Source: Agromyces aurantiacus (GTDB taxonomy: Bacteria; Actinomycetota; Actinomycetes; Actinomycetales; Microbacteriaceae). Taken from it: a DNA stretch of 64,000 nucleotides. The stretch lies in the NCBI RefSeq assembly GCF_016907355.1, contig NZ_JAFBBW010000001.1, positions 3,782,001 to 3,846,000 of the forward strand, given 5' to 3'. Below, one piece after another: positions 51,356-59,700 of the stretch; positions within the stretch are counted from its first letter, which is position 1; every line of letters starts with the position of its first letter. Below the pieces are notes generated by a model. That model did not search any database and was not told the DNA's origin. It saw nothing but the letters and a program-made list of their open reading frames with translations. Made by a program: the position numbers and the translations under genes.

Positions 51356-52708
51356 ATGACGGACACGGCCCCGAGCAGGCGCCCCGGGCTGCGCCCCTGG
51401 TCGATGGTGCTCGGCCTCGGCTTCGTGAGCCTCACGATCGACATGGTCTCCGACGGCGCCATCTCGGTCGGAGGCGCGCTGCTCGAGCAGCTCGGCGCCT
51501 CGGCCGCGCTCGTCGGCGTGGTCACGGGTGCGGCGACCGCCATCGCGCTCGTGCTGCGGCTGGTCACCGGGCCGTGGGCCGACCGCACGGGCGGGTACTG
51601 GGGCTTCACGATCGCCGGCTACGCGATGAGCGCCGTGAGCGTGCCGCTGCTCGCGCTCACCCCGGTGCTCGGCACGGCCTCGCTCGCGACCGCGAGCACG
51701 CTGATCGTCGTCGAGCGCACCGGCAAGGCCGTGCGCGGGCCCGCGAAGACGGTGCTGCTCGCCGACGCGGCGGGAGTCGTCGGCCGCGGCAAGGGCTTCG
51801 GCGTGCACAAGCTCCTCGACCAGGTCGGCGCGTTCGCCGGGCCGCTCGTGGTCGCCGCGATCGCCGCGCTCACCGGCGAGCTGTGGCCCGCCTTCCTCGC
51901 GCTCGCGATTCCGGCGGTGATCGCGATGGTGCTGCTCTGGTGGCTCCGGTCGCGCGTGCCCGACACGAGCGTGTACCGCGAGGCGCCCGAGCCCGACCAG
52001 CTCGGGGCCCAGCCGCGAGAGCGCGAGACCGCGCGCGAGAGCGAGCCGCACGCCGAGCCGTCGCCAGCGAGCCCCGGCGCGGCCGCGGCATCCCGTCGCA
52101 CCTCACTCGCGTCGCGCCTCGCCGGACTCTCGGCGATCCCCGCGCACGTGCGCACGACGTTCCTGCTCTTCGGCACGTTCGCCGCGCTCACCACGTTCGG
52201 CCTGCTGAGCTTCGGCGTGATGTCGTTCCACCTGGTCGCCGCCGACCTCGTGCCCGTCGCGGGCGTGCCGCTCGTCTACGCCGCGGGCATGGCGGCCGCG
52301 GCTGTCGGCGCGCTCGCGACCGGATGGGTCTACGACCGCGCGGGTGCGTCGATCCTGCTCGCGGTGCCGCTGCTCACGGCGTTCGTGCCCGGCTTCACGC
52401 TCGCCGGCACGCTCGGGCTCGTGGTGCTCGGCGTCGTCGTGTGGGGCCTCGCGACCGGCGTGCAGGACTCGACGGTGAAGGCGCTCGTCGCCGACCTCGT
52501 GCCGGCCGAGCAGCGCGGCTCGGCGTACGGCTGGTTCGCCGTCTTCCAGGGGGTCGGCGCGCTCGCCGGCGCCTCGGTCGCGGGCGCCTTGTACGGCAGC
52601 GTGCCCGTGCTCATCGGCATCGTCGCCGCCCTGCAGGTGGTCGCGGCGGTGCTCCTCGTCGCGGTGCTGCGCCGTCACCGGGCCGAGCGGATGGCGCAGC
52701 CCGCGTAG
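51356..52708 (+). CDS. MFS transporter
   Basis: 450-residue, 12-helix major facilitator. N-half has SLTIDMVSDGAISVGGALLE, loop 2-3 TGPWADRTGGYWGF and VVERTGKAVRGPAKTVLLAD; C-half has GWVYDRAGASILLAVPLLTA and ADLVPAEQRGSAYGWFAVFQ. The central cytoplasmic loop (about 205-260) is long and charged. This subgroup resembles fosmidomycin-resistance-like or uncharacterised MFS proteins; substrate unknown. RBS GAGGAGG six bases before the ATG. Ends 10 bp from the convergent wax synthase gene. Confidence 0.88.
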   Translation: MTDTAPSRRPGLRPWSMVLGLGFVSLTIDMVSDGAISVGGALLEQLGASAALVGVVTGAATAIALVLRLVTGPWADRTGGYWGFTIAGYAMSAVSVPLLALTPVLGTASLATASTLIVVERTGKAVRGPAKTVLLADAAGVVGRGKGFGVHKLLDQVGAFAGPLVVAAIAALTGELWPAFLALAIPAVIAMVLLWWLRSRVPDTSVYREAPEPDQLGAQPRERETARESEPHAEPSPASPGAAAASRRTSLASRLAGLSAIPAHVRTTFLLFGTFAALTTFGLLSFGVMSFHLVAADLVPVAGVPLVYAAGMAAAAVGALATGWVYDRAGASILLAVPLLTAFVPGFTLAGTLGLVVLGVVVWGLATGVQDSTVKALVADLVPAEQRGSAYGWFAVFQGVGALAGASVAGALYGSVPVLIGIVAALQVVAAVLLVAVLRRHRAERMAQPA

Positions 52709-52718
52709 CGCGAGCGGC

Positions 52719-54020
52719 TCACGCCAGGGCGGCGACCGCATCCAGCTCGTGCCGCAGCGCCGCGCCGAACACCCCCGCCGAGAGCGCGTCGGCGTCGCAG
52801 TGGACGCCGCAGCGCAGCATCCCGTCGTACGACAGCGCGGCGACGCCGAGCCGCACGTTGCCCTGGATCGCGCCGACCGGCCACACGCGCTCGAGCGGCG
52901 CCCCCGCGAGGGCGAGCGGATGGCGCGGGCCGGGCACGTTCGTCACGAACGTCACGATCAGTCGCTGGTATCGCACGAAGCGCCGGAAGAGCACGGTGCC
53001 GAGGCGCGTGCGGGTGAGCTCGAACTGCCCGCGCGCGCGGGCGTCGGCCTTGCGCGCCCGGGTCAGCGCGGCGATGCGCGCGAGACGCGCCGCGACATCC
53101 GGCTCGCCCGTCGGCAGCGGCACGAGCATGACGCCGACCGCGTTGCCCGACCGACCGCGCGCGGCGAGCGCGACCGGCACGCTCACGGGCAGCACCGGCG
53201 GCACGGGCTCACCCCGTGCGCGCAGCGCGGCCTCCGCGGCCGCGACGACGGCGGCCAAGAGGGCGTCGTTCACGGTCGCCCCGACCGTCGCCGCGCCCGC
53301 GGCGAGCGCGTCGAGCGGCGCGTCGACGAACGCGACGCCGCGGCGGGGGCCGATCCGGCCGAGCAGCACGGTGTGCGGCACGGCCGGGCGGAACACCGCG
53401 ATGGTGCGCTCGATCCCCGACGCGATCGTCCGCATCCGCTCGCGCGCACCGCGTCGCGCCCGGTCGTCGGCACTCGTCGACGCGGCGTCGTGCTCCGACG
53501 ACGTCGAGCCATCCGGCCCCGTCGCGCCGACGCCCGGCGCACGAAGCAGCGATTCGACGAGGCGCACGGCGGCGAGCCCGTCGGCCATCGCGTGGTGGAT
53601 GCGCAGCACCACGCCGACCCGCCGCCGCGCGACCCCCGGCACGAGCAGCACCTCCCAGAGCGGCCGGTCGGTCGGCATCGCCGTGACCATGAGCCGGGCG
53701 CACAACGCCTCGAATCCGGCGAGCCCGTCGACCGGCGCGACGAGGCGCACGTGCGCCTCGAGGTCGACCGGCGCGGCCGCCCACGCGAAGCGGCGTCCGT
53801 CGGGCACGACGCGCTGCGAGAGTCGGGGCTCCGACGGGATCACGCCGGCGAACGATGCGCGCAGGGCCGCGACATCCACCTCGCCCTCGGTGCCGATCGG
53901 GCCGCCCGGGGCCAGCACGCCCGCCATCAGGAACGCATTGACCTGGTCGGGCGCGTCGATCACGATGTTCGACGCATCGGCGGCCGTGAGCCGTTCGCGT
54001 CGTGCCGCGCGGCTGCCCAC
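52719..54020 (-). CDS. Wax ester synthase/diacylglycerol acyltransferase-like (WS/DGAT)
   Basis: 433-residue acyl-CoA-dependent O-acyltransferase. Starts with the family pattern [12 protein letters not shown]. The catalytic HHxxxDG is IHHAMADG (residues 141-148), and the C-terminal half has the DUF1298 part with [18 protein letters not shown]. It would make wax esters or triacylglycerol for storage. The segment between residues 160 and 240 is rich in Ala/Arg/Asp and less conserved. The GTG at 54020 has TAGACT exactly six bases upstream (leaderless). Divergent from purS. Confidence 0.88.
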   Translation of the reverse strand: MGSRAARRERLTAADASNIVIDAPDQVNAFLMAGVLAPGGPIGTEGEVDVAALRASFAGVIPSEPRLSQRVVPDGRRFAWAAAPVDLEAHVRLVAPVDGLAGFEALCARLMVTAMPTDRPLWEVLLVPGVARRRVGVVLRIHHAMADGLAAVRLVESLLRAPGVGATGPDGSTSSEHDAASTSADDRARRGARERMRTIASGIERTIAVFRPAVPHTVLLGRIGPRRGVAFVDAPLDALAAGAATVGATVNDALLAAVVAAAEAALRARGEPVPPVLPVSVPVALAARGRSGNAVGVMLVPLPTGEPDVAARLARIAALTRARKADARARGQFELTRTRLGTVLFRRFVRYQRLIVTFVTNVPGPRHPLALAGAPLERVWPVGAIQGNVRLGVAALSYDGMLRCGVHCDADALSAGVFGAALRHELDAVAALA

Positions 54021-54092
54021 GGCCGCAGTCTACGGGTGCCGGCGCCTCGCGGCCCGTCGTGCGGCGGCGACGCGAACGGAACGCGCGATCGG

Positions 54093-54098
54093 TAGAAT
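54093..54098 (+). promoter_or_regulatory. Probable -10 box of purSQ
   Basis: TAGAAT at 54093-54098, 39 bases before the purS GTG. Unlike many genes here, purS would have a leader and it does carry an RBS (GGAG at 54127-54130). Confidence 0.5.
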
Positions 54099-54137
54099 CG
54101 AGGCATCCGCACCTCCCCCACCGAACGGAGCACCGCT

Positions 54138-54461
54138 GTGCCCACCATCGTCGTCGACGTGATGCCCAAGGCCGAGCTGCTGGACCCCCAGGGCAAGGCC
54201 GTGGCCGGCGCCCTCGCCCGCACCGGGCACGGCTCCATCTCGGGGGTGCGGGTCGGCAAGCGGTTCGAGCTCACGGTCGACGGGCCCATCGACGACGCGA
54301 TCAAGGCCGAGGTCGCCGCGCTCGCCGAGAACGTGCTCTCCAACTCGGTCATCGAGGACGTGGTGGGCATCCACTACGAGCAGTCCAACGCCGAGCTCGC
54401 CGAGGAGACCGTCGCCGCCCATCACGACGGCTACGACGCCCCCGCGGGCGAGACCCACTGA
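54138..54461 (+). CDS. purS: Phosphoribosylformylglycinamidine synthase subunit PurS
   Basis: 107-residue accessory subunit bridging PurQ and PurL in FGAM synthetase (fourth purine step). Core [38 protein letters not shown] and [19 protein letters not shown]. About 25 residues longer than usual because of a His/Asp-rich C-terminal extension ([16 protein letters not shown]). GTG start with RBS GGAG. purQ follows after 32 bp; purL does not. Confidence 0.95.
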   Translation: MPTIVVDVMPKAELLDPQGKAVAGALARTGHGSISGVRVGKRFELTVDGPIDDAIKAEVAALAENVLSNSVIEDVVGIHYEQSNAELAEETVAAHHDGYDAPAGETH

Positions 54462-54493
54462 CCGAACCGACCACTCGCCCCGGAGGCCCCCGC

Positions 54494-55192
54494 ATGCGCA
54501 TCGGCGTCATCACGTTCCCCGGCTCGCTCGACGACCGCGACGCGCAGCGCGCCGTGCGGCTCGCGGGCGCCGAGCCCGTCGCCCTCTGGCACGGCTCGCA
54601 CGACCTCGAAGGCGTCGACGCCCTGATCCTGCCGGGCGGGTTCAGCTACGGCGACTACCTGCGCTGCGGCGCGATCGCCTCGCTCAGCCCGATCATGACC
54701 GAGGTCGTGGATGCCGCGAACAAGGGCCTGCCCGTGCTCGGCATCTGCAACGGCTTCCAGATGCTCACCGAGGCGCACCTGCTCGAGGGCGGGCTGATCC
54801 GCAACGACCACGGCTCGTTCATCTGCCGTGACCAGGTGCTGCGCGTCGAGAACACCTCGACCGACTGGACCGGCGAGTTCGAGGCCGGCCAGGAGATCAC
54901 GATCCCGCTGAAGAACGGCGAGGGCGGCTTCATCGCGTCGGAGGAGACGCTCGACCGCCTCGAGGGTGAGGGCCGCGTGGTGTTCCGCTACGTCGATGTG
55001 AACCCCAACGGGTCGCTGCGCGACATCGCCGGCATCTCGAACGAGCGCGGCAACGTGGTCGGCCTCATGCCGCACCCCGAGCACGCGGTCGAGCCGGGCT
55101 TCGGGCCCGACACGGCCGCCGCGATGCGGTCGGGCGTCGACGGGCTCGGTTTCTTCACGAGCGTCGTGCGCCGCACCCTCGTCGAGGCCTAG
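54494..55192 (+). CDS. purQ: Phosphoribosylformylglycinamidine synthase subunit PurQ
   Basis: Glutaminase subunit of FGAM synthetase, class I amidotransferase. 232 residues. Oxyanion strand [20 protein letters not shown], nucleophile Cys in [17 protein letters not shown], and catalytic His-Glu in [20 protein letters not shown] before the ATG. Operon purS-purQ ends at a 12-bp perfect hairpin directly after the stop, so purL must be elsewhere on the chromosome. Confidence 0.97.
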   Translation: MRIGVITFPGSLDDRDAQRAVRLAGAEPVALWHGSHDLEGVDALILPGGFSYGDYLRCGAIASLSPIMTEVVDAANKGLPVLGICNGFQMLTEAHLLEGGLIRNDHGSFICRDQVLRVENTSTDWTGEFEAGQEITIPLKNGEGGFIASEETLDRLEGEGRVVFRYVDVNPNGSLRDIAGISNERGNVVGLMPHPEHAVEPGFGPDTAAAMRSGVDGLGFFTSVVRRTLVEA

Positions 55193-55220
55193 CCGCGCGA
55201 CTGCGCCCGCAGTCGCGCGG
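55193..55220. terminator. purSQ terminator, 12-bp perfect stem
   Basis: Arms 55193-55204 and 55209-55220 (CCGCGCGACTGC and complement) with a 4-base loop, starting at the base after the purQ stop. It also ends the convergent radical SAM operon. Confidence 0.85.
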
Positions 55221-55231
55221 TCGGCGCGGCG

Positions 55232-55711
55232 TCAGGAGCCGATCATCCCGACGCACGGTCCGATGAGCACCAGCCAGGCGGCGGATGCCACGATCAGGAT
55301 GCCGACGCCGACGCTGCGGGTCCTGCGACTGAAGAGCAGGCCGATGCCCGCGAGCACGGGCAGCGCGCACGTGATCGTGAACAGGAAGCCGTAGCCGGCC
55401 CCCGCCGCCGCCGCGAGGAGCAGCCCGACCATGAACGCGATCCCGGTCGCGGCGCATCCGATGCCGGACCCGATGCCGATGCCGGCGCCGGTGCTCAGCC
55501 CCGGGGCGGGCCCGCGCTGGGAGGGCGCCGCACCGACCCAGGGCGTTGCACCCGGGGCCCCTCCACCGCCGGGTACCGGCCCCGGTTGCGGAACGGGCGG
55601 GACCCGGCCATCCTCCGCATCGGGCCCCTGAGGTTCGGGCGGCCCCGAGGGGCCTGGCGAAACCTCGTCGCCCGGCCCCGCCTGCCCGTCGTGGTCATCC
55701 GTTCCCGGCAC
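55232..55711 (-). CDS. Small membrane protein, last gene of radical SAM operon
   Basis: 159 residues. The first 80 are Pro/Gly-rich cytoplasmic low complexity (GPSGPPEPQGPDAEDGRVPP). Then three helices: GIGCAATGIAFMVGLLLAAA, YGFLFTITCALPVLAGIGLL and VGVGILIVASAAWLVLIGP. DUF4190-like in plan but not confidently assigned. The GTG at 55711 has RBS AAAGGA and overlaps the Lgt-like gene by 17 bp, so it belongs to the same operon. Its role with the radical SAM protein is unknown. Confidence 0.7.
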   Translation of the reverse strand: MPGTDDHDGQAGPGDEVSPGPSGPPEPQGPDAEDGRVPPVPQPGPVPGGGGAPGATPWVGAAPSQRGPAPGLSTGAGIGIGSGIGCAATGIAFMVGLLLAAAAGAGYGFLFTITCALPVLAGIGLLFSRRTRSVGVGILIVASAAWLVLIGPCVGMIGS

Positions 55712-56552
55712 CGCCCACCGTCCTTTCCTCGTCGATGTCCCGCTGCTCGTGGAGCGCATGGTTCGCCGCGTCGGGCACCACGCGGTCGAGGAATCGCCCG
55801 TGCGCGACCAGCCACGCGATGCGCGCGACGAACAACGGGATGGTCACCACGAGGAACAGCTGCGGTCTGGTCAGACCCATCCACACCACCTCGTTGCCCC
55901 GCACGAACTCGACCCAGAACCGGAAGACCGCGTACGCGCCGATGTAGAGGGTCAGGAGTTCGCCGGACGCGATCCGGGTTCGGCGCAGCCACAGCCACAG
56001 CACGCAGAAGGCCACCGCGTGGAAGGCGATCTCGTACAGGAAGCTCGGATGCAGCGGCACCCCCGCGGGAGCGGCGAGTCGCGCGGCGGCCTCCGGCGAG
56101 AGGACGACGCCCCAGTCGGCACCCGTCGGCGTTCCCGGGCGCTCGGTGAAGAAGCATCCGAACCGGCCGATAGCGAGGGCGACGGCGACGGCCGGTGCGA
56201 AGAGGTCGCCGGTGCGCTCCCGGTACCCGGTGAGCCGCTTGGCGACGTGCAAGCCGAGCCACGCACCCACCAGCGCGCTCAGGATCGAGGCGTTGCCGCG
56301 CGCGAGTTGCTCGAGGAGCGTGAGGTTCTCGCGGGGGTCGAGGTGCTGGGCCCACGTGCCCAGACGCGAGAACACGGCGGCGCCGAGCAGGGTCCCCGCG
56401 AGAAGCGCCGGGATCCGCGGGTCGGCGACCCCGCGGCGCCGCTGCTCTCTGAGGAACACCAGGCCGCCGACTGCGAGTCCGAGGGCGACGAACAGCGCGT
56501 GCGTGTCGATCGGGGGCAGTGCGCTCCAGAACGAGCCGAGCGTGGCGGCCAC
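55695..56552 (-). CDS. Prolipoprotein diacylglyceryl transferase (Lgt) paralogue
   Basis: 285-residue, seven-helix membrane protein of the Lgt fold. Signatures: AIGRFGCFFTERPG (Arg130, matching the Lgt GRxGNFxxxE loop but with Cys for Asn), LHPSFLYE (169-174) and VFRFWVEFVRGN (Arg211/Glu215). True Lgt moves diacylglyceryl from phosphatidylglycerol to lipoprotein Cys. The changed loop and position in a radical SAM operon suggest a paralogue acting on phospholipid or another acceptor. GTG start three bases after the upstream gene's stop. The normal lgt is presumably elsewhere. Confidence 0.82.
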   Translation of the reverse strand: MAATLGSFWSALPPIDTHALFVALGLAVGGLVFLREQRRRGVADPRIPALLAGTLLGAAVFSRLGTWAQHLDPRENLTLLEQLARGNASILSALVGAWLGLHVAKRLTGYRERTGDLFAPAVAVALAIGRFGCFFTERPGTPTGADWGVVLSPEAAARLAAPAGVPLHPSFLYEIAFHAVAFCVLWLWLRRTRIASGELLTLYIGAYAVFRFWVEFVRGNEVVWMGLTRPQLFLVVTIPLFVARIAWLVAHGRFLDRVVPDAANHALHEQRDIDEERTVGGAGNG

Positions 56553-56555
56553 GCG

Positions 56556-56870
56556 TCAGCCGATCCCGTGGGTGAGCAGCGACATCCACATGCCGACCCA
56601 GAGCGGCACGGCCGCGACGGCGAGCACCACGAGCACCACGAGGTACGCGAGCACGTTGCGGGTGTCGCCGAGCTTGCAGCGCGACTGCAGCAGCCCGGCA
56701 CGGCGGGCGCGGGCGTACCCGCGGATCGCGATGACCGAGAACACGAGCAGCGAGAGCGGCCCGAACACGCAGGTGAGGAGCGCGATCGTCGCGAACACGC
56801 ACAGGCGCAGCGGGTCGAACGGAAGCCCGACGTGCTCGTCGTACCGGCGCAGCCCCGAATCGGTGGTCAT
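56556..56870 (-). CDS. Small two/three-helix membrane protein in radical SAM operon
   Basis: 104 residues: short N-terminus MTTDSGLRRYDEHVGLPFDP, then a long hydrophobic region LRLCVFATIALLTCVFGPLS that continues to a basic loop ARARRAGLLQSRCKLGD, and two further helices around residues 75-100. Not recognised. It lies 10 bp after the radical SAM gene and 3 bp before the Lgt-like gene, so it is co-transcribed and probably part of the same membrane complex. Confidence 0.68.
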   Translation of the reverse strand: MTTDSGLRRYDEHVGLPFDPLRLCVFATIALLTCVFGPLSLLVFSVIAIRGYARARRAGLLQSRCKLGDTRNVLAYLVVLVVLAVAAVPLWVGMWMSLLTHGIG

Positions 56871-56880
56871 CTCGATCGCC

Positions 56881-58518
56881 TTACTCCGGCCCGCCGACGG
56901 GGATGACCTCGCCGAGTGGTACCGGGGCACGGTCGTCGCCCCAGTCGGCCGCGTTGCGGGCGCTGGCCGTCGAGAGGCGCTGTCGCGCGAGGGGCGCCCA
57001 GGCCTGCAGGGCGCAGAACGGGGCGCACTGGTGCGCTCCGTTGTCGTCGTTGACGGTCGCGACGTGGACGCAGCACTGGGTGAGTCGCTCCTCGATCATC
57101 GTGTTCATGTCCATGAACGGTTTGACCGTGATCCGCAGGACGCGCTCGCCGAGGAACTTCCGCAATCGCGCGTGCTGGCCGGGCAGGGCCGACGTCGCCA
57201 GCTTCGTGAGCGTGCCGATGCCGAGGTCGCAGTTCGTGCAGATGTCGCGCCAGATGGCGGACATCGAGGGGTGCGAGAGGCTCGACTGCTCGCTGAACAA
57301 GTCGAGCAGCGAGTGCTTGACCGCCTCCTTCATCCGCGTGTTCACCTCGCTGTCGGCGATGCGGTTGGCGATGAGGTCGGGATTGAGGTCGAGGAAGCCC
57401 TTGAGCCGGTCATGCCCCATGATGCTCGTCAGCGATTTCCACTCCTTCGCGTCGTCGAGCAGGAAGTACCCCACCGAGCAGCAGTGCGGGTGCGAGCACG
57501 GCAGCGCCGTGAGGTCCCGCCAGGTGATCTCGCCGTTCGTCTGGGGCTCCAACCGCTTCAGCACGCCGCCGTGGGTGAGTCGATCCTCGGCGTCGATGCC
57601 CGAGTTGCGACCCGAGCCGAACACCGGCTGGATGGTCACGCCGCCGACGTACGGCGTCGTCATGGCCCGCCGGATGACCGCGCCGATCTCGTCGTCGTTG
57701 ACGCCCTTCGCCGCGGTCATCGTGAGGGTCATGAAGACGCCGGCCGCGCTCAGCCGCTCGATCGCGCGTTCCTTGAAGCGGCGGATGTCGGCACCCCGAT
57801 GGAACCGCGACGCCTCGGGGCTCTCGCCGTCGTACTGCAGGTACACCTCGACGCGCTCGCGGTGCAGCTTCAGGAACTCGACGAAGGCGTCGTCGTTCGC
57901 GATGCGCAGGCCGTTCGAGTTGATCAGGATGCGGACGATGGGCCGGGCGACCAGGTGCTCGACGAGCTGCTCGAGCCACGGGTAGAGCGTCGGCTCGCCG
58001 CCGGAGAGCATGAGCACGTCGAGTCGACCGTGCTCCTTCGCCAGCCGGTCGTCGACCGAGGCCAGCACGTCGGCGAGCGGTGCGGTCGCCGTCGCCGCCG
58101 GCCCGGACTCCGCGAAGCACGTGGGGCAGCGCAGGTTGCAGTGGTCGGTGAGGTCCTCGAGCAGGATGCAGGTGTGCTGCGACTGCATCGCCGGGAGCCC
58201 GTCGAGGTACGCGCCCGGCACGGGCCTGAAGTTGCGAGCGACGTCGGGGGCGTGCCACTTGGTCGGCGCGGTCCACTGCTCGAGGTAGGCCAGCACTTCG
58301 GCGGACTCGTCGTAGAGCGTGCGCACGAGCCCGTGCTCGGGGCATCCGCGCTCGAGCCACACTGAGTCGTCGTCGTAGGCGGCCAGCCAGCCGGAGAGGC
58401 GCTGGACGGTGTCGAGGTCCCGCTCGGGATCCTCCTCATGGCATCGCGGGCAGAACGCGTTCACGTACCGGTGGATGCGGTAGTTCCGCAACGTTCCCGC
58501 GACGTTCTGCACACCCAC
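56881..58518 (-). CDS. Multi-cysteine radical SAM protein, tetraether/membrane-spanning lipid synthase-like
   Basis: 545-residue iron-sulfur enzyme. Radical SAM cluster Cys127, 131, 134 in LTDHCNLRCPTCFAESGP; GGE motif LSGGEPTLYPW. The N-terminus has Cys23-x-x-Cys26 and GCPEHG (Cys59), then QSQHTC just before the SAM domain. This whole order recalls the archaeal tetraether synthase Tes and bacterial Mss families, which join lipid tails. C-terminal cysteines (LPCSHPHCCSVG, CTNCDLG, CCVHVATV, CAPFCALQ) could hold auxiliary clusters. The GTG at 58518 is set by AGGAGG six bases upstream. First gene of a four-gene membrane operon with an Lgt paralogue. The lipid role is inferred; a peptide or other substrate is not excluded. 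Confidence 0.8.
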   Translation of the reverse strand: MGVQNVAGTLRNYRIHRYVNAFCPRCHEEDPERDLDTVQRLSGWLAAYDDDSVWLERGCPEHGLVRTLYDESAEVLAYLEQWTAPTKWHAPDVARNFRPVPGAYLDGLPAMQSQHTCILLEDLTDHCNLRCPTCFAESGPAATATAPLADVLASVDDRLAKEHGRLDVLMLSGGEPTLYPWLEQLVEHLVARPIVRILINSNGLRIANDDAFVEFLKLHRERVEVYLQYDGESPEASRFHRGADIRRFKERAIERLSAAGVFMTLTMTAAKGVNDDEIGAVIRRAMTTPYVGGVTIQPVFGSGRNSGIDAEDRLTHGGVLKRLEPQTNGEITWRDLTALPCSHPHCCSVGYFLLDDAKEWKSLTSIMGHDRLKGFLDLNPDLIANRIADSEVNTRMKEAVKHSLLDLFSEQSSLSHPSMSAIWRDICTNCDLGIGTLTKLATSALPGQHARLRKFLGERVLRITVKPFMDMNTMIEERLTQCCVHVATVNDDNGAHQCAPFCALQAWAPLARQRLSTASARNAADWGDDRAPVPLGEVIPVGGPE

Positions 58519-58572
58519 GTGAGACCTCCTGCGACGGACGACGAGGAGCCAACGCCCCACTCGGCTGTGACG

Positions 58573-58594
58573 AGACTAGGGCACCTCTGCCCTA
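58573..58594 (-). promoter_or_regulatory. Promoter/operator of radical SAM operon
   Basis: Minus-strand -10 box TAGTCT (58578-58573) adjoins the perfect inverted repeat TAGGGCA-N4-TGCCCTA (58577-58594), which would sit between the -10 and -35 positions. A dyad there suggests repression or activation of the operon by an unlinked regulator. Confidence 0.55.
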
Positions 58595-58746
58595 CCCGAC
58601 GGGAGGTCCGCGAGCCGAGCATCGAGTCGCCAGAAATCGACCCATACCTCCGCCGTTGGGTCGATATTCGGCGGGTCGGCGAGGATCCCGGGCGACCTGT
58701 GGATGGGGCGAGGCCACCGGAAGCCGTGCTCGGGCATGGTGGGCGG

Positions 58747-59280
58747 ATGCCGCGTCGCGTCGAGCTACCATCCCACCTCGCCGCTCGGGCGTTCTCGACC
58801 GCCGAGGCGCGCCGCGAGGGCGTGGGCGATGGGCGCCTGCGGGGCCGCGACCTCGCCAGGCCGTTCCACGGGGTCCGATCCGCCTACGCGCCATCCGACG
58901 TGCTGGATCGGTGCCGTACGTACCTGCCCCGACTCCGGAGCGGCCAGTTCTTCTCGCACGACACCGCGGCGCTGCTGTGGGGCATCCCCCTCCCTGGCGA
59001 TCTCGATTCCGATGCGCCGCTGCACGTCTCGTCGTTCGCTCCGAACCGGCCGCCCCGCACGCGCGGGGTCGTCGGCCATGAACTGCGCACAGGGACGGCA
59101 CGCGTGATCGACCGGCGGGGCCTGCCCGTCGCCGACGCGGTGTCCACCTGGGTGCAGCTCGCTGGGCACGCATTCGCGGCCTGCACCGTGCTCAGGCAAA
59201 GCTCTCGCATAGCGTCGTCGCCGAGCCTCGGATCACGCGGGCGTACCGTCCCGCACCGACGGCGCGAAGGACCGAGATGA
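58747..59280 (+). pseudogene. Truncated AbiEi-like/DUF559-type protein
   Basis: 178-codon frame whose first 150 residues match the actinobacterial AbiEi-antitoxin-like plus DUF559 family: RLRGRDLARPFHGVRSAYAP, GQFFSHDTAALLWGIPLP, PLHVSSFAPNRPPRTRGVVG and GLPVADAVSTWVQLA. Family members continue for about 120 more residues with an endonuclease-like (Vsr/DUF559) domain. Here homology stops at about Leu139 and an unrelated basic tail runs to the start of the next gene, overlapping it by four bases. Likely a deletion remnant. CATGGT lies six bases before the ATG. Confidence 0.6.
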
Positions 59281-59666
59281 CCACCACGACCCCTCCGGCG
59301 GCGAATCCGCCGCTGTTCCACCCAGCCCCCGGCACCCCTGCCGGCGACACGCCGACCGCCGCGCTGCCGCCCGCGGCGGCGCGCACGCCCTGGTACCGCC
59401 GGGCCTGGGTGCTCGCCATCGCCGCGGTGATCCTCGCGCTGCTCTCGTTCGCGGGCGGCTTCGTCGCGGGCAACGCGGCGGCGCTTTTCAACGGCGTGCT
59501 CGGCGTGCCCGCGGGCGGTGCGACCCCGCCTGGCTGGAGCGACGGCGACCTCGACGGCGACGGGTTCGGGCCCGGCCGCCCCGGCTTCGGCGACCGCGAC
59601 TCGCTACCGGGGCAGGGCGACTTCGACGGCGACGGCGACGAGAGCGGCACCACGTCGACGAACTGA
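59277..59666 (+). CDS. Single-pass membrane protein with Asp-Gly-rich tail
   Basis: 129 residues: a Pro/Thr/Ala-rich N-terminus, one helix (AWVLAIAAVILALLSFAGGF near residues 43-62), then an extracytoplasmic Gly/Asp-rich tail with WSDGDLDGDGFGPGRP and DFDGDGDES. The repeated Asp-x-Asp-Gly-Asp resembles calcium-binding thrombospondin type 3 or dockerin loops. Not a recognised family. RBS GAAGGA five bases before the ATG, which lies inside the end of the truncated AbiEi-like frame. Confidence 0.7.
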   Translation: MTTTTPPAANPPLFHPAPGTPAGDTPTAALPPAAARTPWYRRAWVLAIAAVILALLSFAGGFVAGNAAALFNGVLGVPAGGATPPGWSDGDLDGDGFGPGRPGFGDRDSLPGQGDFDGDGDESGTTSTN

Positions 59667-59700
59667 CGCTTCGCGCCCGCGGGACGCGTAGCCTGATCGG

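Noticed and set aside
53209..53784. Separate gene inside the WS/DGAT region
   Set aside because: Frame is a shadow of the acyltransferase and its product is Arg/Gly/Ala noise.
58438..58746. Upstream extension of the AbiEi-like frame
   Set aside because: It runs through the radical SAM gene start and its promoter dyad; family homology begins at the ATG at 58747.
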